Positions 61,798-64,000 of a stretch of DNA of 64,000 nucleotides are shown here, piece by piece (position 1 is the stretch's first letter; every line of letters begins with the position of its first letter). Made by a program: the position numbers and the translations under genes. The DNA lies in the NCBI GenBank assembly GCA_963839725.1, contig CAWIWT010000007.1:186001-250000 (forward strand). Direction: 5' to 3'. Origin of the DNA: Kumtagia sp963839725. Its GTDB lineage: Bacteria; Pseudomonadota; Alphaproteobacteria; Rhizobiales; Rhizobiaceae. The notes under the pieces are model-generated. The model worked only from the letters and a program-made list of their open reading frames with translations, was not told the DNA's origin and did not search any database.

Positions 61798-62322
61798 TCA
61801 CGGCACCAAATGCCTGAACGCGGCGACCACCTCGACATAGGTGTGCCGTTTGAAGGGAACGATCAGATCGGGAAGCTCAGCCATGGGCTTCCACGCCCAT
61901 TGGTCGAACTCGGCTTGATGGCCGCCCGGGGGCGGATTGATCTGGATGTCGGCCTCATCGCCCTCGAAGCGGACAGCGAACCATTTCTGGGTCTGGCCGC
62001 GATATCTGCCCTTGAAGGCGACGCCGAGGAGGTTTTCCGGCAGATCGTACTTGATCCAGCTTGGCGCTTCGGCAAGCAACCTGACATTGCGCATGCCGGT
62101 CTCTTCATAAAGCTCGCGCAGGGCTGCCGGATAAGGGTCCTCGCCTTTGTCGATGCCGCCCTGCGGCATTTGCCAGAGCTTTGTCGTTCCGGCGAACTCG
62201 CTGTCGGGTTCGGAGATGCGGTGGCCGGTCCACACCAGCCCCTCACGGTTCAGTACCATGATGCCGACGCAAGGGCGGTAGGGCAGGCTTTCCGGATCGA
62301 CGGCTTTTTTCTTCTTGGTCAT
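61798..62322 (-). CDS. rppH: RNA pyrophosphohydrolase (Nudix)
   Basis: 174 residues. The Nudix box starts at GGIDKGEDPYPAAL and ends LYEETG; LPYRPCVGIMVLNREGLVWTG and KLWQMPQGGID are RppH hallmarks, and the length is standard. It removes pyrophosphate from the 5' end of mRNA to start decay. In rhizobia it usually lies next to a divergent polysaccharide deacetylase gene, as it does here, but a foreign-looking gene is interposed. Confidence 0.95.
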   Translation of the reverse strand: MTKKKKAVDPESLPYRPCVGIMVLNREGLVWTGHRISEPDSEFAGTTKLWQMPQGGIDKGEDPYPAALRELYEETGMRNVRLLAEAPSWIKYDLPENLLGVAFKGRYRGQTQKWFAVRFEGDEADIQINPPPGGHQAEFDQWAWKPMAELPDLIVPFKRHTYVEVVAAFRHLVP

Positions 62323-62449
62323 AGCTGCACTTCAACCTGCTTAAACGTGGAAAGTCACGTCGCTTGAATCCATGCAATTTTAGCGTGTTGTATACCAATG
62401 GCTCGACTCAGGCGTGCATTTGCGGCAATCTCACCTTGGGGGGCAGCAA

Positions 62450-63190
62450 ATGGGCATCCGCAATTCGAACGTATTCGCTTTGGTGCTTTTTGGGAGTGCT
62501 ACCTGCGGGTGTACACCGCAGTTCGTCAATGGCTGGTCGTATCGTAATGGTCCTGATCCCGTCATGCCCTACGAGTCCAGAGTTAAGCCGCATCTCGCCA
62601 ATCAAACCAGAATCATGGATGCCTTCAGGCATAATGTCGTAGCAAACGGCATCAGCAACGATGACAGTAAGATTTGGTATTACACAGCGATCGAAGGTTT
62701 CAATTTCGTCGATTCCGAATGCGACCAGTATATGGGCGAATTGTACGCGCTGGACCATTCGCGTGATCGATTCAAATCCGCCGTGGATAGCACCGGCCTG
62801 CTGGTCAATGCGATAATGGCGACCGACCCGTCGAGCAAGGTCGCCATGGCCATTGTTACGCAAGCATTTGGACTGACGAGCAAATATATCGACACCTTCG
62901 CCAACAGCTATTTGTATTCCGGCCACTCATCGACCGTGCATCACGTGGTTGAGGAATTGCAGGCTGCATATCGCGCAAAGGTGAGCCCTTCGGCCATCAC
63001 GTCCGCTCCGGAGGCTTATCATAGCATAAGGGGTTATCTGGAGTTGTGCCTGCCACCCACGATCGAAGCAAAGATCGAAGAGGCGCTTTCCGCCAGCAAG
63101 GCCACCACGTCCCCCACGACGAAGGACAAATCGGCCAATGCTGCCGCCGCGCCGCTTGTGATGCTAACCGCAAGACCGGCCAGCGAGTAA
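62450..63190 (+). CDS. Hypothetical secreted protein, possible lipoprotein
   Basis: 246 residues from ATG at 62450, preceded by GGGGGGCAG; an earlier GTG start at 62414 is less likely. An N-terminal hydrophobic stretch (NSNVFALVLFGSATCGCTPQ) ends in two cysteines, either of which could be lipidated, though the lipobox is not canonical. The rest is helical with WYYTAIEGFNFVDSECDQYMG and SKVAMAIVTQAFGLTSKYIDTF; it ends in an Ala/Thr/Lys-rich tail. No family recognised. It is visibly more A/T-rich than the flanking housekeeping genes, which suggests acquisition. Confidence 0.75.
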   Translation: MGIRNSNVFALVLFGSATCGCTPQFVNGWSYRNGPDPVMPYESRVKPHLANQTRIMDAFRHNVVANGISNDDSKIWYYTAIEGFNFVDSECDQYMGELYALDHSRDRFKSAVDSTGLLVNAIMATDPSSKVAMAIVTQAFGLTSKYIDTFANSYLYSGHSSTVHHVVEELQAAYRAKVSPSAITSAPEAYHSIRGYLELCLPPTIEAKIEEALSASKATTSPTTKDKSANAAAAPLVMLTARPASE

Positions 63191-63247
63191 TAAGTAAACT
63201 CAGGGGAGAGAACTTCTGTCGCGGTCAATCAAATAAGGTGGCTCGTC

Positions 63248-64000
63248 TCATCCTTTCTCCGGGTCGGTCGCCAGCGCGGAAATCGGCACGATCTCGATGC
63301 CGCGCTTCTTTGCTTCATTCACCCACGTTTCCACGGCATCCACCGTCTCGTCAAAGGCCGAGCCGGTTCCGATCGCAAAGCCCTTGGCCCGCGCCGTTGC
63401 TTCCAGTTCGTCAAGTTTCTTGAGAATCGCGCCGCGGTCGCGGTTGGCGTCGATTATCGCATCGCCGGCGACGAAGGGAGCGTTGTTCTTGATCGCCAGT
63501 TCCTGCGCCGTGGTGCGTGCCGACGAGCCATCGTCGAAATAGAGCAGGCCGCGCTTGCCGATCTCCTCCAGGAGGGGCTGCATGGCCGCGCTCTCAGCGG
63601 AAAAACGCGCACCCATGAAGTTCATGACGCCGGTGTAGTTGGTCGTGCGCGAGAGCGCCCAGCGCAGTCTCTCGATATTCTCCTCGGGCGTGGCCTCGAC
63701 GGTCAGCGTGTTGCGGCCCGGATTCACGTTCGGATAATCGAATGGCTCGAGCGGGATCTGCATCACGATCTCGTGGCCCTTGCGGCGGGCGGCCTGCATC
63801 CAGCGGTCTATGCTGTTACCCAGTGTCGAAAAGCCGATCGTCACCTCGGCGGGTAGTTTCTCGATAGCGGTCTGCGTGCCGGTCTGCGAAATGGCGAAGC
63901 CGCCGATAACCAGCGCCACGCGCGCGCCGCGGGCGCCCGACCAAGGCCGCGCATAGACGTCGAAGGGCCGGCGGCCGTCTGCCGCGCGGATCGGCAGCGG
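63248..64000 (-). CDS. Divergent polysaccharide deacetylase family protein, N-terminus cut by window edge
   Basis: The stop is at 63248 and the frame is open through the right edge, so about 250 C-terminal codons are visible. VALVIGGFAISQTGTQTAIE, PAEVTIGFSTLGNSIDRWM, GHEIVMQIPLEPFDYPN, MNFMGARFSAESAAMQPLLE and GLLYFDDGSSARTTA are typical of the YibQ/DUF610 divergent polysaccharide deacetylases. Members are usually exported or membrane-anchored proteins of unclear activity, often next to ctpA and rppH in rhizobia. Confidence 0.9.
   Translation of the reverse strand, partial: PLPIRAADGRRPFDVYARPWSGARGARVALVIGGFAISQTGTQTAIEKLPAEVTIGFSTLGNSIDRWMQAARRKGHEIVMQIPLEPFDYPNVNPGRNTLTVEATPEENIERLRWALSRTTNYTGVMNFMGARFSAESAAMQPLLEEIGKRGLLYFDDGSSARTTAQELAIKNNAPFVAGDAIIDANRDRGAILKKLDELEATARAKGFAIGTGSAFDETVDAVETWVNEAKKRGIEIVPISALATDPEKG

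Overview
The window reads as a chromosomal stretch of a GC-rich alphaproteobacterium of the order Rhizobiales, most likely near Mesorhizobium/Aminobacter/Phyllobacteriaceae. Pointers are the stand-alone F1 operon atpHAGDC (the F0 genes are elsewhere, as usual in alphaproteobacteria), the CyaC-like cyclase, the Usg, DUF4345 and ACT/DUF2241 proteins, rppH next to a divergent polysaccharide deacetylase, and rhizobial-style intergenic palindromes. No tRNA, rRNA, CRISPR array, prophage or transposase gene was recognised.

Region 1 (1-30583) is a surface-polysaccharide locus of about 30 kb. Its left block holds a DegT aminotransferase (cut by the window edge), a PIG-L deacetylase, a sulfotransferase, a formyltransferase, a polyprenyl-phosphate sugar transferase and an outer-membrane export protein. 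The centre holds GT4 glycosyltransferases, a Wzc/ExoP-type co-polymerase with a degenerate Walker A, a Wzy-like polymerase, a pectate-lyase-like beta-helix protein, a methyltransferase-like protein, a NarL-type two-component pair and a GT-C membrane glycosyltransferase. The right block is a CDP-sugar cassette (rfbF, rfbG, an rfbH-like dehydrase, a C-methyltransferase, a reductase, a GT2, GtrA) followed by UDP-glucose dehydrogenase, an RTX-repeat protein and UDP-glucuronate epimerase. Together they predict a lipid-linked, Wzy-polymerised polymer carrying uronic acid, a branched deoxysugar and N-formyl/sulfate-type decorations. A Wzx flippase and a CDP-glucoseen reductase are not in the window.

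Region 2 (30974-39379) is housekeeping and stress genes: acs, usg, a GlsB/YeaQ membrane protein, a TetR regulator with candidate operators before a small secreted protein, an ACT protein, a GNAT, asd, a conserved hypothetical, a scar that may be a DNA-methyltransferase remnant, and a DUF4345 protein. Region 3 (39618-44742) is atpHAGDC. Region 4 (44875-52390) is a ferredoxin/heme-type adenylate cyclase and a four-gene branched-chain 2-oxoacid dehydrogenase operon (E1a, E1b, E2, E3) studded with palindromic repeats, one of them translated inside the E2 linker.

Region 5 (52441-64000) holds an SLC13 transporter, a 3-hydroxyisobutyrate-dehydrogenase-like protein, an SNase-fold protein, a DoxX protein, mmsA with a divergent LysR gene, dadA, alr, rppH, a lone putative lipoprotein and the start-truncated polysaccharide deacetylase. 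The bkd operon and mmsA suggest a branched-chain amino-acid catabolic neighbourhood; alr-dadA suggests D/L-alanine use.

Two general cautions. Three genes that should be intact (asd, atpD, the SLC13 transporter) each carry one net single-base indel, and the DoxX gene runs past its expected end; sequencing error is the likeliest cause. At least four intergenic or intragenic repeats belong to GC-rich palindromic mosaic families, and two more are hairpins of tandem short words.
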